Virus record (IMG/VR): IMGVR_UViG_3300010885_005045
Span: 1 to 60,785 of that record
DNA from: a virus
Strand: one strand, 5' to 3'
Length of the DNA: 60,785 nucleotides
A program made the translations under genes and the position numbers. Shown one piece after another: positions 1-9,000 of this stretch. The notes under the pieces were generated by a model that was not told where the DNA came from, did no database searches, and was given only the letters and a program-made list of their open reading frames with translations. Positions within the stretch are counted from its first letter, which is position 1, and the number at the start of each line of letters is the position of its first letter.

Positions 1-2
1 CT

Positions 3-470
3 GAGACATTGGAAGTCATTAAGAAGAAGACTGGTCTTCCTGATTATGTTGTTAATGAATATATGCAGGGACAGAAGGCTAAGATTGAGATGGCTTATAC
101 TAAGGCATCTGAGTTAGTTGGTGGTCGGGAAGAGTTGAGTAAACTCTTTGTCTGGGCTAGCAAGAACCTCAGTCCTGCAGAACAAGCTTCAGTCAATCAG
201 AACCTAGCATCGGCATCTTGGGATGTAGCCCTCTATGGGCTTCAGGCTAAGTATGCTAAGACCACACAGACAAGCAAGGGTGCAGAACCCAAGCCAACCG
301 CAAGAGGGCAAATCCCTATTGCATCAACGCAACAAGGACTCACTGGTTATCAAACCAAGCGTGAGTTCTCTGCTGAACGAAACAACCCTAACTTTAACAA
401 CAATCCAAAGTTTAGGGAATATGTTGAACAGCGAATGATGCGTACAAATTTCTCTAATCTACCCAAGTAA
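3..470 (+). CDS. Capsid assembly scaffolding protein, C-terminal part (partial)
   Basis: The reading frame is already open at the left edge, so the N-terminus is missing; about 156 residues remain. The segment is polar and probably helical, and ends in a basic, asparagine-rich tail (NPNFNNNPKFREYV, then MMRTNFSNLPK). It lies directly before the major capsid gene, as gene 9 does before gene 10 in T7. Scaffolding proteins of this family direct procapsid assembly and leave before DNA packaging, and the basic C-terminal end usually contacts the coat protein. The call rests on position and C-terminal character; family members are usually about 250-300 residues. Confidence 0.75.
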   Translation, partial: ETLEVIKKKTGLPDYVVNEYMQGQKAKIEMAYTKASELVGGREELSKLFVWASKNLSPAEQASVNQNLASASWDVALYGLQAKYAKTTQTSKGAEPKPTARGQIPIASTQQGLTGYQTKREFSAERNNPNFNNNPKFREYVEQRMMRTNFSNLPK

Positions 471-498
471 TCCGTCTTTCGAGACACCGGATTATTTC

Positions 499-557
499 TG
501 AAGTCCCATGATAAGCAAAGCCCCCATATGGTAATGGCTGGCTTTCATGGGACTTCA
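499..557 (+). promoter_or_regulatory. Long hairpin upstream of the capsid gene
   Basis: A 13-bp perfect inverted repeat (TGAAGTCCCATGA at 499-511 and its complement at 545-557) continues inward as AAGC/GCTT with one bulged base. It sits in the gap between the scaffold and capsid genes. No T-run follows, so it is more likely an RNA-processing (RNase III-like) or mRNA-stabilising structure than a terminator. That role is inferred. Confidence 0.55.
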
Positions 558-649
558 CTCGACTACTAGACTCTTTTTGAACAATCGAAAGGTTGAGTTC
601 ATTTTAGTCTCAAATAAAAAACAAGTTTCTATTTTAAGGAGAAACACAC

Positions 650-1972
650 ATGGCATTTCAGACAAGCTCCGATAATATCGCAGCAGCAAATTTTTCATTA
701 CCCCGTACTACTGCATCCGCAGGTCCCGATGGAACCGGAACTAATAAGCTTTGGCTCCCACTGTGGTCTGGCGAAGTTATTAATGCATATGATCAATACA
801 ATATGTTTGAGAATATGATCACCACTAAGAGTCTTACTGGTGGTTTCTCATATGAGTTCCCTATGACGGGTACCGTTGACCTTCGTCCATCGTGGGATGC
901 AGGTGTGGAACTCATGGGTGGTAGCTCAGCAAGCAGTTCCATTAAGGTTCAGCTTGATAACCGCCCTATGGCAGCTCACTTTGAAACTGATAACATTGAT
1001 ATGCTTATCACTCAGTGGGACTATCGTTCTGAACTGGCTCGTCAGGCTGGCTTGCAGCTTGCTAATACCCGTGATAAGCAGCTGGCAATTGCTCTTGCAG
1101 CTGCTTGCGCGGTTCCTCAGCTTACCGGAACCGTACCGAGCGGAGGTGATGCTCGTGGTGTTGCAGCGGCAGCATTCCAAGCACCAGCAGTAGTTAGCAC
1201 TAGCATTGTTGCTTCTGCTGCTACTGAAACTGAGTGCTTAAAGGTTCTGCAGGAAATTGAGAATTATCTTGTTGTCTGCCAAGAGAACGATATTGCAGTT
1301 ACTGATGTATACTGCGTTGTTACTCCAAAGGTATTCCAAGTCATTCGTGCGCTTGGTATTCCAAGAAGCCCAAGTATCTTGGCTGGCTCCACTGTTGTTG
1401 GTAGTGCTTTCGTTAATAACCCAATGTTTACTGGTGCCGATGAATATGGTGCTGGTGCTCCGATTTCAGTGGGTATGAATCAAATGACTGATAGTCTTGA
1501 TTACATGGGTGTCAAGATTGTTAAGACCAATCACTTGCCTAAGACCAATCTTAACATCACTGCTAACAACATTGGTAGTGGTAAGTATAACTTAAACTGC
1601 GCTGCTACTGCAAATGCAGCTGGTGCAAGCGGAGCTAATCAGGGTTTTGAAACTCTCTTTAGCTTCTATGGTATTATCTTCCAGACTAACGCTGTTGCTG
1701 GTCTGTCTTTACAGGGCATGAAGGTTGACACGGTTCAGGATGTTCGCCGTAACACCCAGTTCACGGTTGCTAGCATGCTTAAGGGTACTGGTATCGTTCG
1801 TCCAGAAACTTGCCGCGCTCTTATCTCCGGCTCTGGTTCGACTGTTACCCGTGCCGCACTTGTAGCGCATTTCGAGAGTGCAAGTGTTAAGTCCGCTACA
1901 GCAACTGATGCTGGTGCAACGGTTAACACCAACTTTGCTAACGGCTTCGGCGGTGAGTACGCTCAGGCTTAA
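650..1972 (+). CDS. Major capsid protein
   Basis: This 440-residue protein follows scaffold and precedes tail tubular A, as T7 gp10 does. It forms the icosahedral shell (HK97-type fold in this family). The N-terminus carries LWLPLWSGEVINAYDQYNMFENMI, typical of T7-like coat proteins, and the middle is rich in Ala and Gly. It is longer than T7 gp10A (345 residues). The RBS is strong (AAGGAG, 8 nt before ATG). Stable hairpins flank it on both sides and a terminator follows, consistent with a separately stabilised, highly expressed mRNA. I found no slippery site near the stop that would produce a T7-style 10B extension; the alternative frames close within a few codons. Confidence 0.9.
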   Translation: MAFQTSSDNIAAANFSLPRTTASAGPDGTGTNKLWLPLWSGEVINAYDQYNMFENMITTKSLTGGFSYEFPMTGTVDLRPSWDAGVELMGGSSASSSIKVQLDNRPMAAHFETDNIDMLITQWDYRSELARQAGLQLANTRDKQLAIALAAACAVPQLTGTVPSGGDARGVAAAAFQAPAVVSTSIVASAATETECLKVLQEIENYLVVCQENDIAVTDVYCVVTPKVFQVIRALGIPRSPSILAGSTVVGSAFVNNPMFTGADEYGAGAPISVGMNQMTDSLDYMGVKIVKTNHLPKTNLNITANNIGSGKYNLNCAATANAAGASGANQGFETLFSFYGIIFQTNAVAGLSLQGMKVDTVQDVRRNTQFTVASMLKGTGIVRPETCRALISGSGSTVTRAALVAHFESASVKSATATDAGATVNTNFANGFGGEYAQA

Positions 1973-2023
1973 TGATTAATTTTATCTTTTACTCTGTCTG
2001 CGAATTTTTATCCGCTGATTAGT

Positions 2024-2034
2024 AGGAGGTGATC
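2024..2034 (+). promoter_or_regulatory. Orphan extended Shine-Dalgarno sequence
   Basis: AGGAGGTGATC is fully complementary over 11 bases to the 3' end of typical bacterial 16S rRNA. No ATG, GTG or TTG follows at a usable distance: the only GTG lies inside the element, and the next gene starts at 2103 with its own AAAGGAGG. It lies 52 nt after the capsid stop and just before the terminator. Confidence 0.5.
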
Positions 2035-2042
2035 GTTTATCT

Positions 2043-2080
2043 ACCCCCGGCTCCCTTAAGTGGGAGCCGGTGGGTTTTTT
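2043..2080 (+). terminator. Rho-independent terminator after the capsid gene
   Basis: The GC-rich stem CCGGCTCCC/GGGAGCCGG, with loop TTAAG and additional flanking pairs, is followed by TTTTTT. The position after the capsid gene matches the T7 T-phi terminator, which limits transcription into the tail genes. Confidence 0.88.
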
Positions 2081-2102
2081 CTAACAACTAAAGGAGGCTA
2101 CT

Positions 2103-2780
2103 ATGGGCTTAATAACTAAGCTACAGGCAATTAATCAAATGCTACTGGCTTCAGGTGAGAACCTTGTAGCTGACCTTGAGGGTGAGTCGGGTATTGATAC
2201 TGGTATTGCTGACACCCTACTTGAACAAGCAAGCATTGACCATCAACTCAGAGGTCTTGCTAGTAATAAATTTATCCGTAAGTTTGAACTTACAACCAAT
2301 GGCTACATTGTTTTACCTACTCCAGATTCTGATGAGTCTGGTATCTTAGCCGCTGAGTTATTATCACAACACCAAAATGAGGATAATTTAATAATCAAAG
2401 CAAGAATATTAAACAATGCATCTCCTGCTCGTATGTGGAATGTAACAGACAATACCGATATTTGGGAATCTGCTAAAGGTCCTTATTATATTGAATTCAC
2501 AATGAAGCTACCTTGGGAGAACCTAGAGACTTCAGTACAGAGAGCCATCATGGCTACTGCTATGCGTCACTACCAGAGTATTACTCAGGGTGATGAAGCA
2601 ACTGATGCCTTCTTGGGATACCAAGAACAACTCTTTACACTTAAGAGTAGAGCAGCAGATGTTAATGACAAGAAGAAAAACATCTTTGACAGCAACAACA
2701 TGCTTAGAGATGTTGCAATGCGTACTCGTTATTTTAGTGATCCTAATCGGTTTAGATACTTTCGCAGTGGAGGTTTTTAA
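2103..2780 (+). CDS. Tail tubular protein A (T7 gp11-like)
   Basis: This 225-residue protein is the expected head-tail adaptor or tube ring between portal and nozzle. T7 gp11 is 196 residues. Visible features are a helical N-terminus (LQAINQMLLASGE), typical of this family, and a C-terminal ...LRDVAMRTRYFSDPNRFRYF segment. It sits between capsid and tail tubular B and shares 1 bp with the next gene. The RBS AAAGGAGG is ideal. The assignment is supported by the N-terminal signature, size and gene order. Confidence 0.85.
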   Translation: MGLITKLQAINQMLLASGENLVADLEGESGIDTGIADTLLEQASIDHQLRGLASNKFIRKFELTTNGYIVLPTPDSDESGILAAELLSQHQNEDNLIIKARILNNASPARMWNVTDNTDIWESAKGPYYIEFTMKLPWENLETSVQRAIMATAMRHYQSITQGDEATDAFLGYQEQLFTLKSRAADVNDKKKNIFDSNNMLRDVAMRTRYFSDPNRFRYFRSGGF

Positions 2781-5700
2781 TGGCTATTCGCAGACGAAGC
2801 CCACAGAGTGGCTATGCCTCAACCAAACTTCCTGTCTTCACAACTAACTCTGTTGGTAGACAGTCGCCTAATAGACGGCAACCAAACGAAGCAGAAAATA
2901 TTGACAATGCTTTAGTTTCCCTAGAGCGTAACTTTGAGAAACGACCCGGCTTTGAGATTGTACCGCAGAAGTCTGCAGCCGAGGCTAACTCATGGGATAC
3001 TTCATCCAATGCTATTCGATTAGATTTATATTCTTTAGCAGCTGTGCCAGCAAACCATGATCTATGGTACTACTGGTACAGCATCAATGAAGATAATACA
3101 TTTCTTGTTGTCATTGACTTTAGTGCAACAACGGATGCAGAAAAGTTATTCTATATCTTCAGAGTCTACCCCACAGGTAAGTGGGAAGATCTAACTCCAG
3201 CTACTCAAACAAATGCTAGTGGCGTTGTTAAGACAGACAGCCGTGCATACATCACACATAACCCCAACAGCAAGACAGCCAAGGAATCTCTTAAGGCTGT
3301 ATCACTGGGATCAAGCGTAGTTGTTCTTAATAAGAATGTACGAGCGGGATTCAGTTCTGATGTTACTGGGGATGTAAATACTGATGGTATGTTATTTGAT
3401 TTAAACGGAGATGTTACTGCAACTCCAGATGTCAATGGTCGTAAGATTAAATACTATACGGCAGCTAAGGTTGCCAAGGTATTTGACACGGGTGTGGATA
3501 CCCTACCAAGCACAGGCGATGATGTCTTACTTGGATGGAAACCTGCACTAGAAGTTGGTATCTCACAAGCAGTTGGTGGAGGTTCTACTTCTCATATTCA
3601 TTTATCTAACGCAGCATCTAATTTGGATGATACTTATAATTGGATGACTATATCAGTAACCTTTGCTAATGGGCAAGTAAGTACGGGACATAAAATAACT
3701 GACTATGTGGGTGCAACGCGACAAGCAATAGTTGATCCAGTCTTTCCACAAAGCCCAAATAATATAACCACAAGATATTCAATTAGTATTGCTTCATTAG
3801 CAGTTACTGGTAGTTTGGCAGCTGCTTCTGCTAGTGCTGCAACTACAATAACATTAGCATCTTCAGCGTCTATTATTAATGATGCTTATAAAGGACAGTC
3901 AATTGTTCTTGTAGGTGGTGGAGCTGGGACATATACTATTACGGGCTATGTAGGTCAGACAAAAGTAGCAACCATTTCTCCGGGATTATTAACTGCTGCT
4001 ACTACAGGTACTACCTATACTATTAATATAACCAATGCAGATTATATCTCTGCTGATGACTACTATTACTACAATTCAGCTCAGGCTTATTTAGGAAGTC
4101 GTGTTGATAATTTATCTACCATTAGACTACCACCTGAAAAAGATGATTGGTTCTCTAATAACTCAAAGCTAACTAGTACTACAGATGACAAAGCCAAGCT
4201 AATGCTTGAGTCTCTCTATGATAGTGACACTCTTCTTAATGGAATTATCAAGGGTCGTGGTAAGATCTTCTTCACACTCAATCCATATCTTAATACAACA
4301 AGTGGATACTATAGAGTCATTAGTTGGAACCCAACTGAGCAGAAATATTATTATGCCACTGGAGATGCAGACAGAGAAATCTTTACTTACTCAGGAGTAA
4401 CTAATGGTAAAACACATACAGTTGAAATCACTACAACAGGTAGACCTTATCTCCAAAAGATTAGAACACCTGATGAACACTCTTACATTGATCCCAAAAG
4501 AATGCCACAGAAGCTTGTGGTGTCTATTGATTCATCCAATGTAACCGCATGGAACATGGAGCCAATCAAGTGGTCCGCTAGAACCACAGGTGACAAGACA
4601 ACCAATCCGGGACCGAGTATCTTTAAAACTGTAGACCGCAAGAAGCTTAAGCATGTAAAGATTAACTCCATCGCAGTCTTTAAAGATAGACTATGGTTCT
4701 CCGCTGATGATGTTATCTTCTCATCTGAGATGGGTGAATATGAATCACTCTTCCTTAAGGATGCAGAGAATATTATCACAACAGATCCTATTGACATTCG
4801 TGTCTCCTCAAATAGCTACTGTGAAATCACAAGTATGACTCCCTTTGAAGAGTATATGTTTATCAATACCAAGGCTAACATTCAATTCCAATTGATGTCT
4901 TCCGCAGGTATGGAACTGTCGCCAAGCAATGTAGCGGTAGCCCCGGTTACCTACTATGGTACTGCGCCTATCCTAGACCCACAGTTTATTGGATCGCGTC
5001 TATACTTCTTTGATTCCCAGAAGCTCTTCCTCTTTACGGGTAAGGGTACAATGGGCTACGCCTCTGCTGTAGAGGTTTCAAGCACAGCAGCTGGCTATTT
5101 ACCAAAGAACTACAGGACTGCAGCCACAGCCCCCGCACAGGACACTCTACTGTTTGTAGATGATGATAATAGAAACCATATCTACGGCTATGTCAATCGG
5201 TTTAGTGGGGATAGAGTTGTACAGAATTCATTCTATCGCTATATCCTAGATGATACAGATTCTATTGAGACACTACAGTGCTTTGCTAATAACATGTATG
5301 TTGTCAGTAAACGAGAAACTAGTCTGGGTAGTAATACCTATGCTTATTATCTTTATCGTAACTACATGTTAAATGAAGATGTGTATGTTCCTCGTCTTGA
5401 CCGTATGTTTAAGATGAAGATTATTAACTCAGTGACTCAACCTGTTAACTATAATGCTAAGTATGATCCATACACAGCAATGACAACTTATCGCATACCC
5501 GGACATACCAATATAGCTGATATTGACAAATACTTTGTTGTTCTCTTTAAAGGTTGGTCAAATAATGGTGGGCAGTTTGAAGAAGATCTCAGTAATGTAG
5601 CCATACAACCCTTTAGTGTAACTAATAAAACAGATGATGGAGACTATACTGAGATTGTAGTCATTGGTGCAAACTACGCAATCAATAATTACTATGTATA

Positions 5701-6085
5701 CATTGGTCTTAAGTTTAAGATGAATGTAGAACTCAGTACTCTGTTTGTACGGGATGAAAATAATAATATTATTGATGGTGTATTGAATATCCGTAGTGCT
5801 ATCTTTAGACACTACTTCACTGGACCATATGATATCGAAGTAACCCATAGAGGTAGACCCGCATTCACAACTAGCTATATTCCAACAAGACCGGAGTATA
5901 CAATCTATGAAGATACTTTACCTTTAGAGATATTCCAAAAGCAAGGTGAGTTTGTATCCAAGATTCTTGGATACTCAGATTCAACTACTATTAGAATTAC
6001 CAGTGAATACCCAACCCCAGTTAATATTACAAACATGGAGTTCAAGGGTAAGTTTAAACAGAAATACACAACCATTGACACTTAA
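2780..6085 (+). CDS. Tail tubular protein B / nozzle (T7 gp12-like)
   Basis: A 1101-residue tail nozzle protein, longer than T7 gp12 (794 residues). The N-terminal part (FTTNSVGRQSPNRRQPNEAENIDNA, then ERNFEKRPGF) is the characteristic family start, where the chain anchors on gp11 and counts the mRNA-like start of the beta-propeller. The rest is beta-rich and full of Tyr, Asn and Thr. Residues about 330-420 form a Ser/Ala/Thr-rich insert (SLAAASASAATTITLASS) that looks like an Ig-like or adhesive decoration and could explain part of the extra length. It is translationally coupled to tail tubular A through a 1-bp overlap. Confidence 0.88.
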   Translation: MAIRRRSPQSGYASTKLPVFTTNSVGRQSPNRRQPNEAENIDNALVSLERNFEKRPGFEIVPQKSAAEANSWDTSSNAIRLDLYSLAAVPANHDLWYYWYSINEDNTFLVVIDFSATTDAEKLFYIFRVYPTGKWEDLTPATQTNASGVVKTDSRAYITHNPNSKTAKESLKAVSLGSSVVVLNKNVRAGFSSDVTGDVNTDGMLFDLNGDVTATPDVNGRKIKYYTAAKVAKVFDTGVDTLPSTGDDVLLGWKPALEVGISQAVGGGSTSHIHLSNAASNLDDTYNWMTISVTFANGQVSTGHKITDYVGATRQAIVDPVFPQSPNNITTRYSISIASLAVTGSLAAASASAATTITLASSASIINDAYKGQSIVLVGGGAGTYTITGYVGQTKVATISPGLLTAATTGTTYTINITNADYISADDYYYYNSAQAYLGSRVDNLSTIRLPPEKDDWFSNNSKLTSTTDDKAKLMLESLYDSDTLLNGIIKGRGKIFFTLNPYLNTTSGYYRVISWNPTEQKYYYATGDADREIFTYSGVTNGKTHTVEITTTGRPYLQKIRTPDEHSYIDPKRMPQKLVVSIDSSNVTAWNMEPIKWSARTTGDKTTNPGPSIFKTVDRKKLKHVKINSIAVFKDRLWFSADDVIFSSEMGEYESLFLKDAENIITTDPIDIRVSSNSYCEITSMTPFEEYMFINTKANIQFQLMSSAGMELSPSNVAVAPVTYYGTAPILDPQFIGSRLYFFDSQKLFLFTGKGTMGYASAVEVSSTAAGYLPKNYRTAATAPAQDTLLFVDDDNRNHIYGYVNRFSGDRVVQNSFYRYILDDTDSIETLQCFANNMYVVSKRETSLGSNTYAYYLYRNYMLNEDVYVPRLDRMFKMKIINSVTQPVNYNAKYDPYTAMTTYRIPGHTNIADIDKYFVVLFKGWSNNGGQFEEDLSNVAIQPFSVTNKTDDGDYTEIVVIGANYAINNYYVYIGLKFKMNVELSTLFVRDENNNIIDGVLNIRSAIFRHYFTGPYDIEVTHRGRPAFTTSYIPTRPEYTIYEDTLPLEIFQKQGEFVSKILGYSDSTTIRITSEYPTPVNITNMEFKGKFKQKYTTIDT

Positions 6086-6096
6086 CGGAGATACAT

Positions 6097-9000
6097 ATGA
6101 CAACATATGATAATTTAAATATAGCAACAACAACATTGGTGTTTCAGGGATCAGGAAATACATCTGTCGCATCTGGAATATTTGACCTAAGCTCATTAGC
6201 TTTTTTACCAAACATTCCTTTAATTGATCAGATTGAAGTAGAACGAGTGTTTGATACAGGTTATGATACTAAATTTGGTAGCTACTCTTTTACTATTGCT
6301 AATCGTAGAGAGATGTTTATTTTTCCAAAGAATTGGTATTCAATTAATGAACAGACAAAAGTATTAACATTTAAAGATCTTTCTACTATTCCACTTTATG
6401 ATGATAATGGTTTATATTATCCTTACTCTAGGAGTTATGACTTTCCTAGCGGACCCAATCTTGATATTCCAACTGTTCAAGCTATTTCTACACAGGTAGG
6501 TGCTATTACTCGACAAGCAGATATAGTTTATATTCGGCGTAAGACCCCTTCAATAAATAGTATTGTAACATTTGCACCCGGTACACGATTAACTACTACC
6601 CAATTAAACTTACAGTTTGATCAATTAAAATTTAACATTCAAGAGTTAGTAGCAAAGTTTCGTAATGAAGCTATTTTAAAGTATGACGAGAATGCAGTAG
6701 ATGGTCCTTTCCTTGGACAGGGCGATCTTAAGATGAATAATAATTACATCAAAGATGTTAACTCGCCAGCATTTACACTATATAACCAAAATATTACAGA
6801 TGCTTCAGGTCTTAACTTTTCTGCAAATACTTTTCTTGTTAATTTAGGTGCTGTAGCTAGTGGTATAATTAATGGAACCTTACATAGAACAGGTCTTAAT
6901 TCTAGTCCTCCTGTATTTTCTGGGGATTATGATGCTGGTAACCTTAAGTTAATTAACTTGACTAATGGTTCCAGTGCTCAAGATGCCGCTACTATGGGTC
7001 AGATTAGTAATGCAAGTAACATAACAACGGGTACTTTAAACCCAGCTCTATTTACAAACGCAACTATTCCTTTAGAAAAACTTTCTGCTTCACGAGTAAC
7101 CTATACTCTTCCTGAGGCTGCTTTACCTAATGCCAATGCTCTAAGTGCAACTACAGCTTATGGTTCATCAACTGCTACCAATACAAACAACATAATCTAT
7201 GCATCTGTAGATCCCAAAGGAAGAATTACTTCTGTTGGACATCGCAATCTAACTGTAGATGATCTTCCAACTTCAGGTGTAAATAGTACCCCAACTATTT
7301 ATGGTGCTAGTGGTAAAGTTCCACAAATAACTGTAGATACTAAAGGTCGTATTACAGTAGCTGCGGATAGAACTTTAGCTGCCACAGATATCCCTGCTGT
7401 TAATGCTACTGCAATTACTGGTGCTCTTGTTGCAGGTAATCTACCTTTAGTATCTGGTTATAGTGGAACAACCGCAACAACCAATATTCCCACTAGCATC
7501 ACTGTTGATACCTTTGGTCGTGTGACCGCAGTAGCTAGTAGTGGGCTTACAGCTAGTAATATCTCAGATTTTAATACTGTAGTTAGAAACAATAGACTTG
7601 ATCAAATGGCTGCTCCTACGGCATCTGTAAGTCTTAATAACCAAAAGATTTTACTTTTAAGTGATCCCACTATTGCTACAGATGCTGCAAATAAAAACTA
7701 TATAGATACAAATTTTACTTCAACTGCAAATCTTAATGCTGCGGTTCAGGCAAATAGACTTGATCAAATGACTGCGCCTATAGCAGCTGTAACTCTTAAC
7801 AACCAAAAGATTACAAATCTAGGCACACCAACTCTTGCTACAGATGCTGCAACTAGAGGTTATGTAACGGGCTATGCAGCTCCTCTATCAACTTTTTCTG
7901 CAGATGTAACTAGTGTTATTCAACCAAATGCTGTTTATTGGGATTCCGGTAATAGTGTATTCACTGCTAGCCGTAGTTCAACTAGAACAAAAGTTCGTGG
8001 TGTTGCTACACCATTAGATGCAAGTGATGCAGTTCCTTTAGATTACTTTACTGCCAATGCTCTTGTATCAAGTAGTGGTGTAATTACTGCTGGTGGAAGC
8101 AGACTAACAGGACTCGGCACTCCCGCCCCCGGAATGGCTCTTGGATCAGATGCTGTTAACTTTGCTTTACTTGAAAGTGTTGTTCTAACAAACGCACAGG
8201 CTTCAGGTCAGTTAGTTGGAAGTACTTTACCACAGGTTTATAGATCTGCAGCACCAACCCCAACAGCAAATAACCCAGCTACTGGTTGGAATAGATATGC
8301 TTTTGCTTTTGTAGATGGAACAAATCCACTATATGCAACAACAAGCACAATGGTTATTGTTGAAATTGAGGGTAGTAGTGTTAAGTGTGTTCCACAAACT
8401 GCTGCTCCAACATCCGGTAATGTATTTAATGGTTGGTTTTATTTAGATATTTCTGGTTCCACAAAAACAGTTTATCTATATACCAATCCTGCAATAACTG
8501 GAACCAATGTTATTATTAGAAACTTTGGTTTATCTCGTCTTGTGTCTGGTGCAGCAGCTACAACAGCTTCCACTGGTTTAGTTGCTATTACTTCAGGTAA
8601 TGATGGTGGTATTAGCGTAACTGGACTTGGCTATATTGCATTAGTTCCTGCTACAGCTGCACAACTTGGTGGTCTAAAGTTAGGCACAGGTTTAAGTGCA
8701 GGTAGTGGTGGTACTGTAAATGTTGCTTTTCCAACTGCTACTAATAGTGCTCTTGGTCAGGTTTTTGTTCCTGCTGTTGGTACAAGTGGCTTAAATTTAA
8801 ATACCTCAACAGGTGCTTTATCTTTACCTACAGCTACAACTACTCAGCTTGGTGGTATTAAACTCGGCAATACTCTTTCTATTTCTAGTGATGTTGTAAA
8901 TGTTGTTTTCCCAACTGCTACTAATAGTGCTCTTGGTCAGGTTTTTGTTGCTGCAGTTGCTACAAGCGGTTTAAGTTTAGACCTTGCAACAGGTGCATTA

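Noticed and set aside
1940-2045. T7-like frameshift extension of the capsid protein
   Set aside because: Both alternative frames meet stop codons within a few codons of the normal stop and no slippery heptamer is present.
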